A stretch of 61,794 nucleotides of DNA from SIG350 sp964520895 (GTDB lineage Bacteria > Bacillota > Clostridia > TANB77 > SIG350): NCBI GenBank assembly GCA_964520895.1, contig CAZFOR010000002.1:1-61794 (forward strand), in the 5' to 3' direction. Below the pieces are notes generated by a model. That model saw only the letters and a program-made list of their open reading frames with translations, did not search any database and was not told where the DNA came from. Below are positions 42,397 through 51,905 of the stretch, in pieces (position 1 is the first letter of the stretch; each line of letters opens with the position of its first letter). The translations under genes were made by a program, and so were the position numbers.

Positions 42397-43095
42397 ATGT
42401 CATTTAAAAGGGTATTAATTAAAATAAGTGGAGAAGCAATAGCAGGTAATAAGAAATTTGGAATAGATGAAGATGTACTTAGTAATATTTGTGATAGTAT
42501 AAAAAAGGCTAAAGATACAGGTGTAGAAATAGGTATTGTAATTGGTGGTGGAAACATATGGAGAGGTAAATATGGCAAGAAGATGGACAGAACAACAGCT
42601 GACCATATGGGAATGTTAGCAACAGTTATAAATGCATTAGCTTTTCAAAGTGCATTAGAAGAAATAGGTGTAGAGACAAGATTACAAACAGCTATTGAAA
42701 TGAGACAAATTGCTGAACCATATATTAGAAGAAGAGCAGTAAGACATTTAGAAAAAGGAAGAGTTGTGTTATTTGCAGCAGGTACAGGAAATCCATTCTT
42801 TACAACAGATACAGGCGCAGTATTAAGAGCAGCAGAAATAGAAGCAGATGCTATTTTACTTGCAAAAAATGTTGATGGAGTTTATGATAGTGATCCTGAC
42901 GAAAATCCTAATGCTATAAAATATGAAGAAATATCTTTTGGAGAGTTTTTGAATAAAAAATTAAGAGCACTTGACTTAACAGCAGTTTCATTATGTATGG
43001 ATAATAATATCCCTATACATGTATTTGGTATAAATAATCCAGATAATATACTAAAAGTATTAAATGAAGAAAAAATTGGAACAGTTATAAAATAA
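42397..43095 (+). CDS. pyrH: UMP kinase
   Basis: This 232-residue amino-acid-kinase-fold enzyme phosphorylates UMP to UDP. Motifs include LIKISGEAIAG, GIVIGGGNIWRG, DHMGMLATVINALAFQSALE and GTGNPFFTTDTGAVLRAAEI. AAAGGAGG precedes ATG 42397. It is in its canonical place after tsf, but frr, normally the next gene, is displaced by the purC island. Confidence 0.97.
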   Translation: MSFKRVLIKISGEAIAGNKKFGIDEDVLSNICDSIKKAKDTGVEIGIVIGGGNIWRGKYGKKMDRTTADHMGMLATVINALAFQSALEEIGVETRLQTAIEMRQIAEPYIRRRAVRHLEKGRVVLFAAGTGNPFFTTDTGAVLRAAEIEADAILLAKNVDGVYDSDPDENPNAIKYEEISFGEFLNKKLRALDLTAVSLCMDNNIPIHVFGINNPDNILKVLNEEKIGTVIK

Positions 43096-43113
43096 GTTGA
43101 CATAAAGTATTGA

Positions 43114-43162
43114 AAAAGATATAAGGCGTGTGATATAATATTGCAAACCTTATATCTTTTAT
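43114..43162 (+). terminator. Terminator after pyrH
   Basis: AAAAGATATAAGG (43114-43126) pairs with CCTTATATCTTTT (43148-43160). A TTGACA-17-TATAAG promoter-like pair at 43097-43125 overlaps the left arm and could drive purC. This marks the left edge of the inserted purC segment. Confidence 0.7.
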
Positions 43163-43217
43163 TATATATTCATTTTATATGAGTATAAGGAAATATATTT
43201 TATAGGAGGAATTTAAA

Positions 43218-44060
43218 ATGAAAAAAGTAGCTCAAGGAAAGGTTCGGGACATTTATGATGTAGGAGAGAATCTGATAATAGTAACATCAGACAGAATTTC
43301 AGCATTTGATGTTGTGTTACCGAACGCAATCCCAAACAAAGGGAAAATCTTAAATGGCATTTCTGAGTTTTGGTTTGATTTTACAACAGATGTAATAAAA
43401 AACCATATGATTTCTACAGACATTTATGATATGCCAAAGGAATTCCAAACACCTGAGTTTGAAGGAAGAAGTATGTTGGTGAAAAAATTAAAAATGCTGC
43501 CGGTTGAATGTATTGTTAGGGGATATATTACCGGTTCTGGTTGGGAAAGTTATAAGAAGGACGGAACAGTTTGCGGTATACAATTACCTGAGGGATTGAG
43601 AGAATCAGAAAAACTTCTTGATCCTATATATACTCCAACAACCAAAGAACAAACAGGTCATGATGAACCTATTTCTTTTGAACAAACATGTGAACTTGTC
43701 GGCGAAAAGTATGCGACATTACTTCGTGATAAAAGCATTGAGATTTATTCTAAATGTGCTGAGTATGCACTTGAAAAGGGAATAATCATTGCTGATACCA
43801 AATTTGAATTTGGTATTGATGAGAAGGGCGAACTTTATCTTGCAGATGAGGTATTAACACCTGACAGCAGCAGATTCTGGCCGAAAGATGAATATGTTAT
43901 TGGAAAAGGTCAAAAGAGCTTTGATAAACAGATGGTAAGAGATTGGCTCAAAAACACTGGATGGAATAAGCAACCTCCGGCTCCTGAAATACCGGAAGAT
44001 GTTTTAAATGAAACTTCTTCTAAATATTTGGAGGCATTAAAAAAGTTAACAGAAGATTAA
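43218..44060 (+). CDS. purC: SAICAR synthetase
   Basis: This 280-residue enzyme ligates Asp to CAIR in purine synthesis. The start GKVRDIYDVGENLIIVTSDR and the motifs VVLPNAIPNKGK, PVECIVRGYITGSGWESY, ADTKFEFGID and DEVLTPDSSRFW are diagnostic. Codon use differs from its neighbours: more C- and G-ending codons, visibly higher GC. It stands alone, without other pur genes, between pyrH and frr, which are normally adjacent. It has its own terminators on both sides. I infer horizontal acquisition. Confidence 0.96.
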   Translation: MKKVAQGKVRDIYDVGENLIIVTSDRISAFDVVLPNAIPNKGKILNGISEFWFDFTTDVIKNHMISTDIYDMPKEFQTPEFEGRSMLVKKLKMLPVECIVRGYITGSGWESYKKDGTVCGIQLPEGLRESEKLLDPIYTPTTKEQTGHDEPISFEQTCELVGEKYATLLRDKSIEIYSKCAEYALEKGIIIADTKFEFGIDEKGELYLADEVLTPDSSRFWPKDEYVIGKGQKSFDKQMVRDWLKNTGWNKQPPAPEIPEDVLNETSSKYLEALKKLTED

Positions 44061-44072
44061 TAAGAAGTTATT

Positions 44073-44117
44073 AAAAGAAAAAGGCGAAACATAATAAAAT
44101 GTTTCGCTTTTTCTTTT
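44073..44117. terminator. Bidirectional terminator after purC
   Basis: AAAAGAAAAAGGCGAAACAT (44073-44092) pairs with ATGTTTCGCTTTTTCTTTT (44099-44117), a near-perfect long stem serving purC and the convergent small gene. Confidence 0.92.
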
Positions 44118-44129
44118 AATTTACTGAAT

Positions 44130-44318
44130 TTAACGGAATCTTTCCTTAATACGCCGCCATTTATCTTTTTGTATTTGCTCAGGCGTTAATGGAATTGATC
44201 TCCTGTCAGTATGTTCTGCATCATCGCCACCGTAATCTATATGCCGATGTGTATTTTCATACATTCTTGGGATTGATTCTGCCTTTACTGTGTTTTTGTT
44301 TTCTTCTGAATTACTCAT
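44130..44318 (-). CDS. Small charged hypothetical protein in the purC island
   Basis: This is a 62-residue soluble protein rich in Glu, Arg, His and Asp (for example HRHIDYGGDDAEHTDRRSIP), ending in a basic DKWRRIKERFR helix. AAGGAGG lies eight bases before the ATG on the minus strand. Its GC content resembles purC and not the surrounding genes. No family is recognised. Bases 44319-44516 are AT-rich and hold the promoters of this gene and of frr. Confidence 0.65.
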   Translation of the reverse strand: MSNSEENKNTVKAESIPRMYENTHRHIDYGGDDAEHTDRRSIPLTPEQIQKDKWRRIKERFR

Positions 44319-44516
44319 AATGAATACCTCCTTGAATTTTAAAAAAAGTTTTTAAAAATTTAGATAAAAAACTATCTTTAAATATTATATCATAAAAATA
44401 ACTAAAATAGAACTTGCAAAATAAATTTTTATTAAAAAACATTAAAATATCAAGTTATTATTTACAATATCCCAAAAAAATGATATATTTAGAAAGTAAT
44501 GAAAGGGGAGAAAAAT

Positions 44517-45068
44517 ATGTTAGAATATAATGAAGTGGAAGAAAAAATGCAAAAATCTTTAAATGTGTATATTGATAATTTAGGTACTATAAGGGCAGGT
44601 AGAGCAAACCCTCAAATACTAAATAAAATTAGTGTTGATTATTATGGTGTTTCAACACCGATTACACAAGTTGCCAGTATATCAGTACCAGAGGCTAGAT
44701 TAATAGTTATACAACCTTGGGATAGAAGTGTTTTAAAAGAAATTGAAAAAGAAATACAAAAAGCAGATATTGGAATTAATCCAATAAATGATGGTAGTGT
44801 TATACGTTTATCTTTTCCTGAATTAACAGAAGAAAGAAGAAAAGATATTGTTAAAGAAATAAAGAAAATAGCAGAAGATGCAAAAATAGTTATAAGGAAT
44901 ATAAGAAGAGATTGTATTGATTTATTTAAATCTAAACAAAAAACATCTGAAATTACAGAAGATGATTTAAAACAAGCTGAAGATGAAATACAAAAACTTA
45001 CTGATAAATTCAATAAACTAATTGATGTTGAACTAGAGAAAAAAGAAAAAGATGTAATGTCAGTATAA
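44517..45068 (+). CDS. frr: Ribosome recycling factor
   Basis: This protein of about 183 residues splits post-termination ribosomes together with EF-G. Motifs LGTIRAGRANPQILNKISVD, YYGVSTPITQVASISVPEAR and RRDCIDLFK are clear. ATG 44517 is chosen because AAAGGGGAG precedes it; an in-frame ATG at 44499 lies upstream of that site. Confidence 0.97.
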   Translation: MLEYNEVEEKMQKSLNVYIDNLGTIRAGRANPQILNKISVDYYGVSTPITQVASISVPEARLIVIQPWDRSVLKEIEKEIQKADIGINPINDGSVIRLSFPELTEERRKDIVKEIKKIAEDAKIVIRNIRRDCIDLFKSKQKTSEITEDDLKQAEDEIQKLTDKFNKLIDVELEKKEKDVMSV

Positions 45069-45114
45069 ATAAAAGCTATCTTTAATTTAAAGCTAAATTT
45101 TTGGAGGTTAATAT

Positions 45115-45825
45115 ATGAATGAAATTGACAAGCAAAGTTTACCAAAACATATTGCTATAATTATGGATGGTAATAGAAGGTGGGCAAAAAATAAAGGCTT
45201 ACCAGCAAAACTAGGTCATGCAGAAGGTGTAAAAACATTAGAAAACATCACAAAATATTGTGATAAAATTGGAATAAAGTTTTTAACAGTATATGCTTTT
45301 TCAACAGAAAACTGGAAAAGAAGTAAAGAAGAAGTAGATGATTTAATGAATCTACTTTCAAAATATATTAAAGATTTTGATAAAAAAAATGATGTTGATA
45401 ATATAAAAGTTAGAATTATTGGAGATATCACAAAATTAAGACAAGATTTACAAGAAGGTATTATTAGAATACAAGAAAAGACTAAAAACAATACAGGTCT
45501 TACATTTAATATAGCTATTAATTATGGTGGAAGAGAAGAAATTTTAAAAGCTATAAAGGAATTATCTAATGAGGTTAGTAATAATAATATAAGTGTTGAT
45601 GATATTGATGAAAATGTATTTCAAAGTCATTTATATGCTACATCAGATGTAGACTTGTTAATAAGGACTAGTGGTGAAGTTAGAATTAGTAATTTTCTAC
45701 TTTGGCAAATATCATACTCAGAGATGTACTTTACTGACACATTATGGCCTGATTTTAAAGAAAAAGACTTAGATGAAGCTATTATTGAGTATCAAAAAAG
45801 AAATAGAAAATTTGGGGGTAAATAA
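45115..45825 (+). CDS. uppS: Isoprenyl transferase (undecaprenyl diphosphate synthase), first copy
   Basis: This 236-residue cis-prenyltransferase makes the C55 lipid carrier for wall synthesis. Conserved elements are IIMDGNRRWAKNKG with the catalytic Asp, LGHAEGV, AFSTENWKRS, INYGGREEI, LLIRTSGEVRISNFLLWQ (Glu188) and EMYFTDTLWPDF. All core residues are present. The family usually has MDGNGRW; here Gly is Arg. A second, diverged uppS gene follows with a one-base overlap. Confidence 0.93.
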   Translation: MNEIDKQSLPKHIAIIMDGNRRWAKNKGLPAKLGHAEGVKTLENITKYCDKIGIKFLTVYAFSTENWKRSKEEVDDLMNLLSKYIKDFDKKNDVDNIKVRIIGDITKLRQDLQEGIIRIQEKTKNNTGLTFNIAINYGGREEILKAIKELSNEVSNNNISVDDIDENVFQSHLYATSDVDLLIRTSGEVRISNFLLWQISYSEMYFTDTLWPDFKEKDLDEAIIEYQKRNRKFGGK

Positions 45826-46529
45826 TGCTAGATAAAGAAAACTTACCAAAACATATTGCTATGATAATGGATGGTAATAGAACATGGGCTAGGAATAAAG
45901 GATTAGACCCAATGCAAGGACATTTAGAGTTAGTTGTAGCATTAGATAAAGTTATTAAATATTCAAAAGAAATAGGTATAAAAGAGATTACTTTTTATGC
46001 GTTTTCAACAGAAAATTGGAAAAGAAGTAAAGAAGAAGTAGATTGGCTTATGGATATATATAATAAGTTTATATCAACGTTTTATGAAAAATACCCAGGT
46101 ATTAAATTTAGACAATTAGGTGAAAAAGAGAGATTACCTAATTTTATACAAAAATCAATATATGAAATGGAAAATAAAACAAATGAAAGTAATGATATGA
46201 CATTTAACATGGCATTAAATTATGGTGGAAGACAAGAATTAATAAATGCGACAAAACAAATATTAAATGAGGTAAAAGATAATAAGCTAAAGATAAATGA
46301 AATTGATAGTCAAACAGTTTCAAATTATTTATATACCGAGGGAGATAGTGATCCTGATTTAATTATTAGGACTAGTGGACAAATAAGACTTAGTAATTTT
46401 CTACTTTGGCAATCATCATATAGTGAGCTATATTTTACAAATGTATATTGGCCAGATTTTGATGAAAATGAGTTGGAAAAAGCTATTATAGAATATCAAA
46501 AAAGAAATAGGAAGTTTGGAGGTAAATAA
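45825..46529 (+). CDS. Isoprenyl transferase paralogue, second copy
   Basis: This 234-residue paralogue is about half identical to the preceding uppS product by eye and ends in the same EYQKRNRKFGGK. It keeps MIMDGN (Asp16), FSTENWKRS and LNYGGRQE, but shows MDGNRTWAR, GHLELVV where GHxxG is usual, and RTSGQIRLSNFLLWQ with Gln186 in place of the conserved Glu that helps bind the pyrophosphate or metal. It overlaps the first copy and cdsA by one base each, so the three are coupled. It may be a regulatory or heterodimer partner or a chain-length variant. Confidence 0.85.
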   Translation: MLDKENLPKHIAMIMDGNRTWARNKGLDPMQGHLELVVALDKVIKYSKEIGIKEITFYAFSTENWKRSKEEVDWLMDIYNKFISTFYEKYPGIKFRQLGEKERLPNFIQKSIYEMENKTNESNDMTFNMALNYGGRQELINATKQILNEVKDNKLKINEIDSQTVSNYLYTEGDSDPDLIIRTSGQIRLSNFLLWQSSYSELYFTNVYWPDFDENELEKAIIEYQKRNRKFGGK

Positions 46530-47356
46530 TGTTAGTTAAAAGAATATTATCTTTGGTTTTAGGTTTTGCATTTACTATTTGGGTAGTTATTTGGACTAAT
46601 CAAATAATGGTAAATCTAGTTATAGGTGTTTTTACATTAATTGCAGTACATGAGTTAGATAAAGCATTTAGACAAAAACAAATAAAACCTATAACATATA
46701 TAAGTTATGCGTTAACAGCAGTTATATATATTATAAATACATTATGCTATTTGAATATTATAAAAATGGATATACTAATAGTATATGCATATATTGTATT
46801 ACCAATAGCAATACTGTCACTATTTATTGCATATGTAATTAAACATCATAAATATACAATAATGGATGTAGGTGTAACACTATTGCAAATGGCATATCCT
46901 ATATTTTTATTTACATTTATAACAAACATATATTCACTTGCAAATGGCAAAATGATTATATGGTATATATTTATAGGGTCATGGTTTACTGATATATTTG
47001 CATTTTGTATTGGTAAAACATTTGGTAAAACAACATTTACATCAATTAGTCCTAAAAAGACGATAGAAGGATGTATGGGTGGAGTATTAGGTGCAGTAAT
47101 AGGATTTGGAGTATTTACATATATAATAAATAGATTTTTCTGTTTAGGTATTAATTATACACATATAATTGTACTTGCAATTGTATGTTCAATTGTATCT
47201 CAAGTAGGAGATTTATTTGCATCTAGTATCAAAAGATTTACTGGAATAAAAGATTTTGGGAATGTATTTCCAGGACATGGTGGAATGATAGATAGATTTG
47301 ATAGTACTTTGTTTATTGCACCATTAATATTTGCATATTTCTATTTTTTAATATAA
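46529..47356 (+). CDS. cdsA: Phosphatidate cytidylyltransferase
   Basis: This 275-residue polytopic membrane enzyme makes CDP-diacylglycerol. Seven to eight transmembrane segments and the C-terminal signature FTGIKDFGNVFPGHGGMIDRFDS (positions about 235-257) identify it. The one-base overlap with the second uppS copy shows translational coupling. dxr, usually between cdsA and rseP in Firmicutes, is absent here. Confidence 0.95.
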   Translation: MLVKRILSLVLGFAFTIWVVIWTNQIMVNLVIGVFTLIAVHELDKAFRQKQIKPITYISYALTAVIYIINTLCYLNIIKMDILIVYAYIVLPIAILSLFIAYVIKHHKYTIMDVGVTLLQMAYPIFLFTFITNIYSLANGKMIIWYIFIGSWFTDIFAFCIGKTFGKTTFTSISPKKTIEGCMGGVLGAVIGFGVFTYIINRFFCLGINYTHIIVLAIVCSIVSQVGDLFASSIKRFTGIKDFGNVFPGHGGMIDRFDSTLFIAPLIFAYFYFLI

Positions 47357-47399
47357 CTAATATGCAAAAAAAGCATTTTTACATAAGAAAGGGTTGTGA

Positions 47400-48650
47400 T
47401 TGATTTTGTTAATTTTAAATATCTTATTACAAGCAATTAAGATAATCATATTATTAGGAGTTCTAGTAATTATACATGAAGGTGGACATTTTTTTGTTGC
47501 TAAGTTTTTCAAAATACCTGTAAAGGAATTTGCAGTAGGATTTGGTAAAAAATTGTGGTCTAAAGAAAAAAATGGTACACTTTACTCAATAAGAATATTT
47601 CCATTAGGTGGATTTGTAGATATAGATGATGAAAAAAAAGAAGGAAGTTTTGCCCAGGCTCCGTTATACCAAAAGAATTTAATTTTGGTAGCAGGTGCTT
47701 TTGTTAATTTCCTTTTTGCTATAATTTTTGGGTTTATTGTACTATTTTCAAGAGGTGATTTTGTTACAAATAGGATTAGTACAGTTAATACAGATGCACC
47801 AATATTTGCACTAAATATCCAGCAAGGTGATGAGATATATAAAATTAATGGTAAAAGGATATATACGAAAAATCAAATAGATACAGCAATGTATTCTAAT
47901 GAAGGTGAAGTAATAGATATGGAAATAAAAAAACAAGATGATAGTATACAAAAATATCAAGTAAATCCATATATGGTAGATTATGCTGTAACAGGTTTTA
48001 GTGTAAATGAAAATAACGAGATAAATTATATTAATGAAAGTTCAGATATTAATACAGATAAAATAAGTATGGGTGATAAAATAGTTTCAATAAATAATAT
48101 TACTGTAACAAATAATGATGAATTATCAAATGAGATTAACAAATATATTGGAAGTGAAGCTGTAATTAACATAGAGAGAAATGGTAGTCAGATACAACAA
48201 AACATACAAATTGATAGATTTAGTAAATACTATATTGGTGTTAATTTAGAACTTGCAGAAGATACATTTTTAAATAAAGCATATTATTCATTTATAGGTA
48301 CAGGAGATTTTGTTTATGAAACATTTAAAGGAATGGTTGAATTAATTACAGGACAAAGTAAAAATGCAGAATTAATGGGAATTATAGGTGTATCACAGAT
48401 TATAACTGAAACATCTAGTATAATAGAATATTTAGGTATAATGGTATCTGTAAGTTTAAGTTTAGCAATTGTAAATCTATTTCCATTACCATTATTAGAT
48501 GGTGGAAAAATAGTATTATTTACAATTGAGAAATATAGAAAAAAAGAATTCTCAGAAAGATTTATTAAAATATGTACTAGTGCTACAATAGGACTATTAG
48601 CACTACTTACAATATATGTTATGATTAAAGATATTATTAGAATTGTATAG
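47400..48650 (+). CDS. rseP: Site-2 protease RseP-like zinc metalloprotease
   Basis: This 416-residue intramembrane protease of the RseP/RasP family has HEGGHFFVAKFF (HExxH, about residues 25-36), followed by VKEFAVGFGKKL and FPLGGFVDI, two PDZ-like regions (about 135-190 and 205-265) and the third metal ligand region LFPLPLLDGGKI. RasP-like enzymes cleave anti-sigma factors and signal peptides. The start is TTG 47400; TTG 47406 is an alternative. Confidence 0.92.
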   Translation: MILLILNILLQAIKIIILLGVLVIIHEGGHFFVAKFFKIPVKEFAVGFGKKLWSKEKNGTLYSIRIFPLGGFVDIDDEKKEGSFAQAPLYQKNLILVAGAFVNFLFAIIFGFIVLFSRGDFVTNRISTVNTDAPIFALNIQQGDEIYKINGKRIYTKNQIDTAMYSNEGEVIDMEIKKQDDSIQKYQVNPYMVDYAVTGFSVNENNEINYINESSDINTDKISMGDKIVSINNITVTNNDELSNEINKYIGSEAVINIERNGSQIQQNIQIDRFSKYYIGVNLELAEDTFLNKAYYSFIGTGDFVYETFKGMVELITGQSKNAELMGIIGVSQIITETSSIIEYLGIMVSVSLSLAIVNLFPLPLLDGGKIVLFTIEKYRKKEFSERFIKICTSATIGLLALLTIYVMIKDIIRIV

Positions 48651-48663
48651 GATGTGATTTAAA

Positions 48664-49179
48664 ATGGAACAAATATTAGAAGCCATGTTATTTGCATATG
48701 GTAGACCAATTAAACTAAGTGTACTTGCAAATATACTTGATAAAAAAGAATTTGAGATTAAGCAAGTATTAGATAGTATGAAAAAAGATTATGAAAACAG
48801 AGGAATTGAATTAATTGCTTTAGAAGATAGTTATAGTTTAGTTACTAAAAGCAAATATAGTGCATATATATATAAACTATTTGAAACAAAATCAAAACCT
48901 AATATAACAAATGCAGGTTTTGAGGTTTTAGCTATAATTGCATATAATTCAAATATTACAAGAGCAGAAGTAGAAAAAATAAGAGGGGTAAATTCAGATA
49001 GTACAATAAATAAATTAGTAGAATATGAACTAATAGAAGAAGCGGGTAGAAAAGATGTACCAGGTAAACCAATAATGTACAAAGTTGCATCGGATTTCTA
49101 TAAATTATTTGGATATGAAAATCTAGATGAATTACCTAAGATTACTATAGAGGTAGAAGATAAAGAAAAAATAGGATAA
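48664..49179 (+). CDS. scpB: Segregation and condensation protein B
   Basis: This 171-residue protein has the paired winged-helix layout of ScpB (EQILEAMLFAYGRPIKLSVLA at the start, LAIIAYNSNITRAEVEKIRGVNS and LVEYELIEEAGRKDVPGKPI). ScpB bridges the SMC head complex with kleisin ScpA. scpA, normally adjacent, is not here. Confidence 0.93.
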   Translation: MEQILEAMLFAYGRPIKLSVLANILDKKEFEIKQVLDSMKKDYENRGIELIALEDSYSLVTKSKYSAYIYKLFETKSKPNITNAGFEVLAIIAYNSNITRAEVEKIRGVNSDSTINKLVEYELIEEAGRKDVPGKPIMYKVASDFYKLFGYENLDELPKITIEVEDKEKIG

Positions 49180-49196
49180 TATGGAGAAAATAAAGA

Positions 49197-50249
49197 ATGA
49201 ACATTTTAGATTATGAGTTTGATGAAAAATTATTAGAGCAAAGTAATACAGATGTTAATGAAAAATTGATACCAGCAAGGATTATAACAACATATAGAGA
49301 TAGATATGAGATTATATGTAATAATGGAAAAGGGTTTGCAAAATTAAAATCAGGAAGTTATTATGATAATCCAGATAGTATTTTTCCAACAATAGGGGAT
49401 TTTGTATTAATTGAGTGGAATAATACAGGTGATAGTATGATTACACAAACATTAAAAAGGAAAAGTTGTTTTTCAAGATTTGACCCATCACCAGATAGAA
49501 AACATGAGCAATTTGTTGCAGCAAACTTTGATTATGTTTTTATTATACAATCATTAAATAATAACTATAATCTTCGTAGAATAGAAAGATATTTGACAAT
49601 AGCATGGCAATCTGGTGGAATACCAGTTATTATACTTACTAAATGTGATTTAATTGAAGATTATTTACAAATTGTATCTGAAATAGAAGATATAGCACCA
49701 TTAGTTGATATACATGTAATAAGCTCCAAAACAGGACAAGGAATTGATGAATTACAAAAATATTTCAAACCTAAAAAATCAGTTGTATTTTTAGGTTCAT
49801 CAGGTGTTGGAAAATCTACTTTAGTAAATAGATTAGCTGGAAATGAAATTATGGAAACAAAAGAAATTAGAGAAGATGACTCAAGAGGTAGACATACTAC
49901 AACACATAGACAATTAATTATGCTTGAAAGTGGTACTATGATAATAGATACACCTGGTATGAGAGAACTTGGAATGTGGGATGTTTCAGAAGGCTTAGAT
50001 AAAACGTTTAAAGATATAGACGATCTTTTAGGAAACTGTAAGTTTTCAAATTGTACTCATACAAATGAACCAGGTTGTGCAATATTAGAAGCAATACAAG
50101 ATGGGCAGATTTCTGAAGATAGGTTTAATTCATATATAAAACTTAGAAATGAAGCAAAATATATAGAAGATAGTCAGTCGTATCTTAGAGAAAAGAAACA
50201 AAAATTCAAAGAAATTACAAAACAAAATAGAAATAATTTTAAAAAATAA
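49197..50249 (+). CDS. rsgA: Ribosome small subunit-dependent GTPase RsgA
   Basis: This 350-residue circularly permuted GTPase helps late 30S maturation. It has an N-terminal OB fold (about 20-90), then G4 TKCD (ILTKCDL), G1 GSSGVGKSTLVN, G2 region GRHTTTH and G3 DTPGM in the permuted order, and a C-terminal zinc site CKFSNCTHTNEPGC. The charged C-terminal tail is Lys-rich. Confidence 0.95.
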   Translation: MNILDYEFDEKLLEQSNTDVNEKLIPARIITTYRDRYEIICNNGKGFAKLKSGSYYDNPDSIFPTIGDFVLIEWNNTGDSMITQTLKRKSCFSRFDPSPDRKHEQFVAANFDYVFIIQSLNNNYNLRRIERYLTIAWQSGGIPVIILTKCDLIEDYLQIVSEIEDIAPLVDIHVISSKTGQGIDELQKYFKPKKSVVFLGSSGVGKSTLVNRLAGNEIMETKEIREDDSRGRHTTTHRQLIMLESGTMIIDTPGMRELGMWDVSEGLDKTFKDIDDLLGNCKFSNCTHTNEPGCAILEAIQDGQISEDRFNSYIKLRNEAKYIEDSQSYLREKKQKFKEITKQNRNNFKK

Positions 50250-50264
50250 TATATGGAGGTTTGT

Positions 50265-50711
50265 ATGAATAAAAAAAGTGGAGTAACATTAGTTGCATTA
50301 GTTGTTACTATAATAGTAATGGCTTTAATCGCAACAATTATAGTGGTTCAAACAGATGAAACAAATGAAGAAACTAGTGTTTTAGAATTTGTTAATCAAA
50401 TGAAACAAATTGAGGTTGCTGTTGAAAATGAAAGATATAAAAAAGAAGAAAATACTTCGTACACATATAAAGGAACATTAATTTCTACACCTGTAACAGT
50501 TGGAACACAAACATATCCAAGTGTTACAAATACTGGCAATTGGTATAATGTAACACAAAATGAGTTGGAGAGTATAGGAATTAAATTAATACCAGGAGAT
50601 TATATAATTAATTATGATACATTAAAGGTTATATCAGTTTCTGGTATTAAATATAAAGATATTATGTATTATACATTATATGATATTTTACAAGTAGTCA
50701 ATCTTGAATAA
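50265..50711 (+). CDS. Type IV prepilin-like surface protein
   Basis: This 148-residue protein has a prepilin-type N-terminus, NKKSGVTLVALVVTIIVMAL, with a short basic leader, Gly at the cleavage point and a long hydrophobic helix. The usual Glu5 after cleavage is Ala. The remainder is a small beta-rich domain. ATG 50265 is chosen because TGGAGG precedes it. No pilus assembly genes are adjacent, so it may be an orphan exported pseudopilin of the type common in gut Clostridia. Confidence 0.7.
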   Translation: MNKKSGVTLVALVVTIIVMALIATIIVVQTDETNEETSVLEFVNQMKQIEVAVENERYKKEENTSYTYKGTLISTPVTVGTQTYPSVTNTGNWYNVTQNELESIGIKLIPGDYIINYDTLKVISVSGIKYKDIMYYTLYDILQVVNLE

Positions 50712-50791
50712 TTTCTTTATTTAAAAATGTAATTAAATATTTTTTTAAACATATATTTTAAGTAGTATGTACAATTTATTAAGGAGATATT

Positions 50792-51880
50792 ATGATAAAA
50801 ATTGCTACTTTTAGTTTAAAAGATATATTTATTAAGTTTTTTATTAGTGCTACATTTATATCACTAATTATATATGTTATTAAAATAAGTGATATTGAAA
50901 AAATTAATATTAATTTATTAAGATTAACAATTTCAAATAATATACCAATATATAAATCAGAAAATGTAAATGACAAAAATGAAAAGTTATTTAATATTTT
51001 AAAAAATGAAATATATGTTTTAAATAATAAAAACTATAAAGAAAAAACTAAGAAGGAAGATGAGCAAGTTAATCAACAACAAGAAAACCTAAATAATACA
51101 AATAATGTTGAAACATGTACAAATTTAAATATAAATGATATAGATAACAAAACATATAATATAGATAATAATATAAGTAAAATCCAAATTAGGAATAATA
51201 CATCATATAACATTGATATAGACAATTTATTAAAACAAAAATTAAATATATCTACAGATAAAAACAAGTTAACAATATTAATAGTTCATACGCATGGCTC
51301 TGAAAGCTATACAGGAATAGAACATACAGATTATTTTAGAAATGAAGATATCACGAAAAATATGGTAAGAGTAGGTGATGAATTAGAGGCTGTACTTAAA
51401 AATTCAGGATATAATGTAATACATGATAAAACATTATATGATTATCCAACATATAGTGGGTCATATACAAGGGCATTAGAAACTATTAATAGTTATATAG
51501 ATCGTAATCCTAATATTGATATTGTATTAGATATACATAGAGATGCAATAGGTAGTAAACCTGATTTTGCACCAAGTATAAATATAGATAATAACGAAAT
51601 GTCTAAATTGATGTTTGTTGTTGGAACAAATGAAGGGGGACTTGAACATCCAAATTGGGAAGAAAATTTTAAACTTGCATTAAAATTGCAAAATACAGGT
51701 GTACAAATGTATGGAAATTGTTTTAGAGAAATGGTACTTACAAAATCTAGATATAATCAACATACAACAAAAGGGTCATTAATTCTAGAAGTAGGAGCAA
51801 CAGGTAATACACTAGAGCAAAGTATTATGTCGATGAGATATTTTGCTAAAATATTAGATACAGTATTAAATGAAAAATAA
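50792..51880 (+). CDS. spoIIP: Stage II sporulation protein P
   Basis: SpoIIP is the amidase and endopeptidase that, with SpoIID and SpoIIM, thins septal peptidoglycan for engulfment. The 362-residue protein has one N-terminal membrane helix, an Asn/Lys-rich linker of about 100 residues, and the SpoIIP domain (about 160-360) with ILIVHTHGSESYT, VGDELEAVL, LDIHRDAIG and EVGATGNTLEQS. It supports a spore-forming lineage. Confidence 0.92.
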   Translation: MIKIATFSLKDIFIKFFISATFISLIIYVIKISDIEKININLLRLTISNNIPIYKSENVNDKNEKLFNILKNEIYVLNNKNYKEKTKKEDEQVNQQQENLNNTNNVETCTNLNINDIDNKTYNIDNNISKIQIRNNTSYNIDIDNLLKQKLNISTDKNKLTILIVHTHGSESYTGIEHTDYFRNEDITKNMVRVGDELEAVLKNSGYNVIHDKTLYDYPTYSGSYTRALETINSYIDRNPNIDIVLDIHRDAIGSKPDFAPSINIDNNEMSKLMFVVGTNEGGLEHPNWEENFKLALKLQNTGVQMYGNCFREMVLTKSRYNQHTTKGSLILEVGATGNTLEQSIMSMRYFAKILDTVLNEK

Positions 51881-51905
51881 ATTAATTAAGAGGTGATGAA
51901 ATAAT

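Noticed and set aside
47357..47399. A dxr gene fragment between cdsA and rseP
   Set aside because: Only 43 bases lie between the two genes and contain no coding remnant; dxr is simply absent here.
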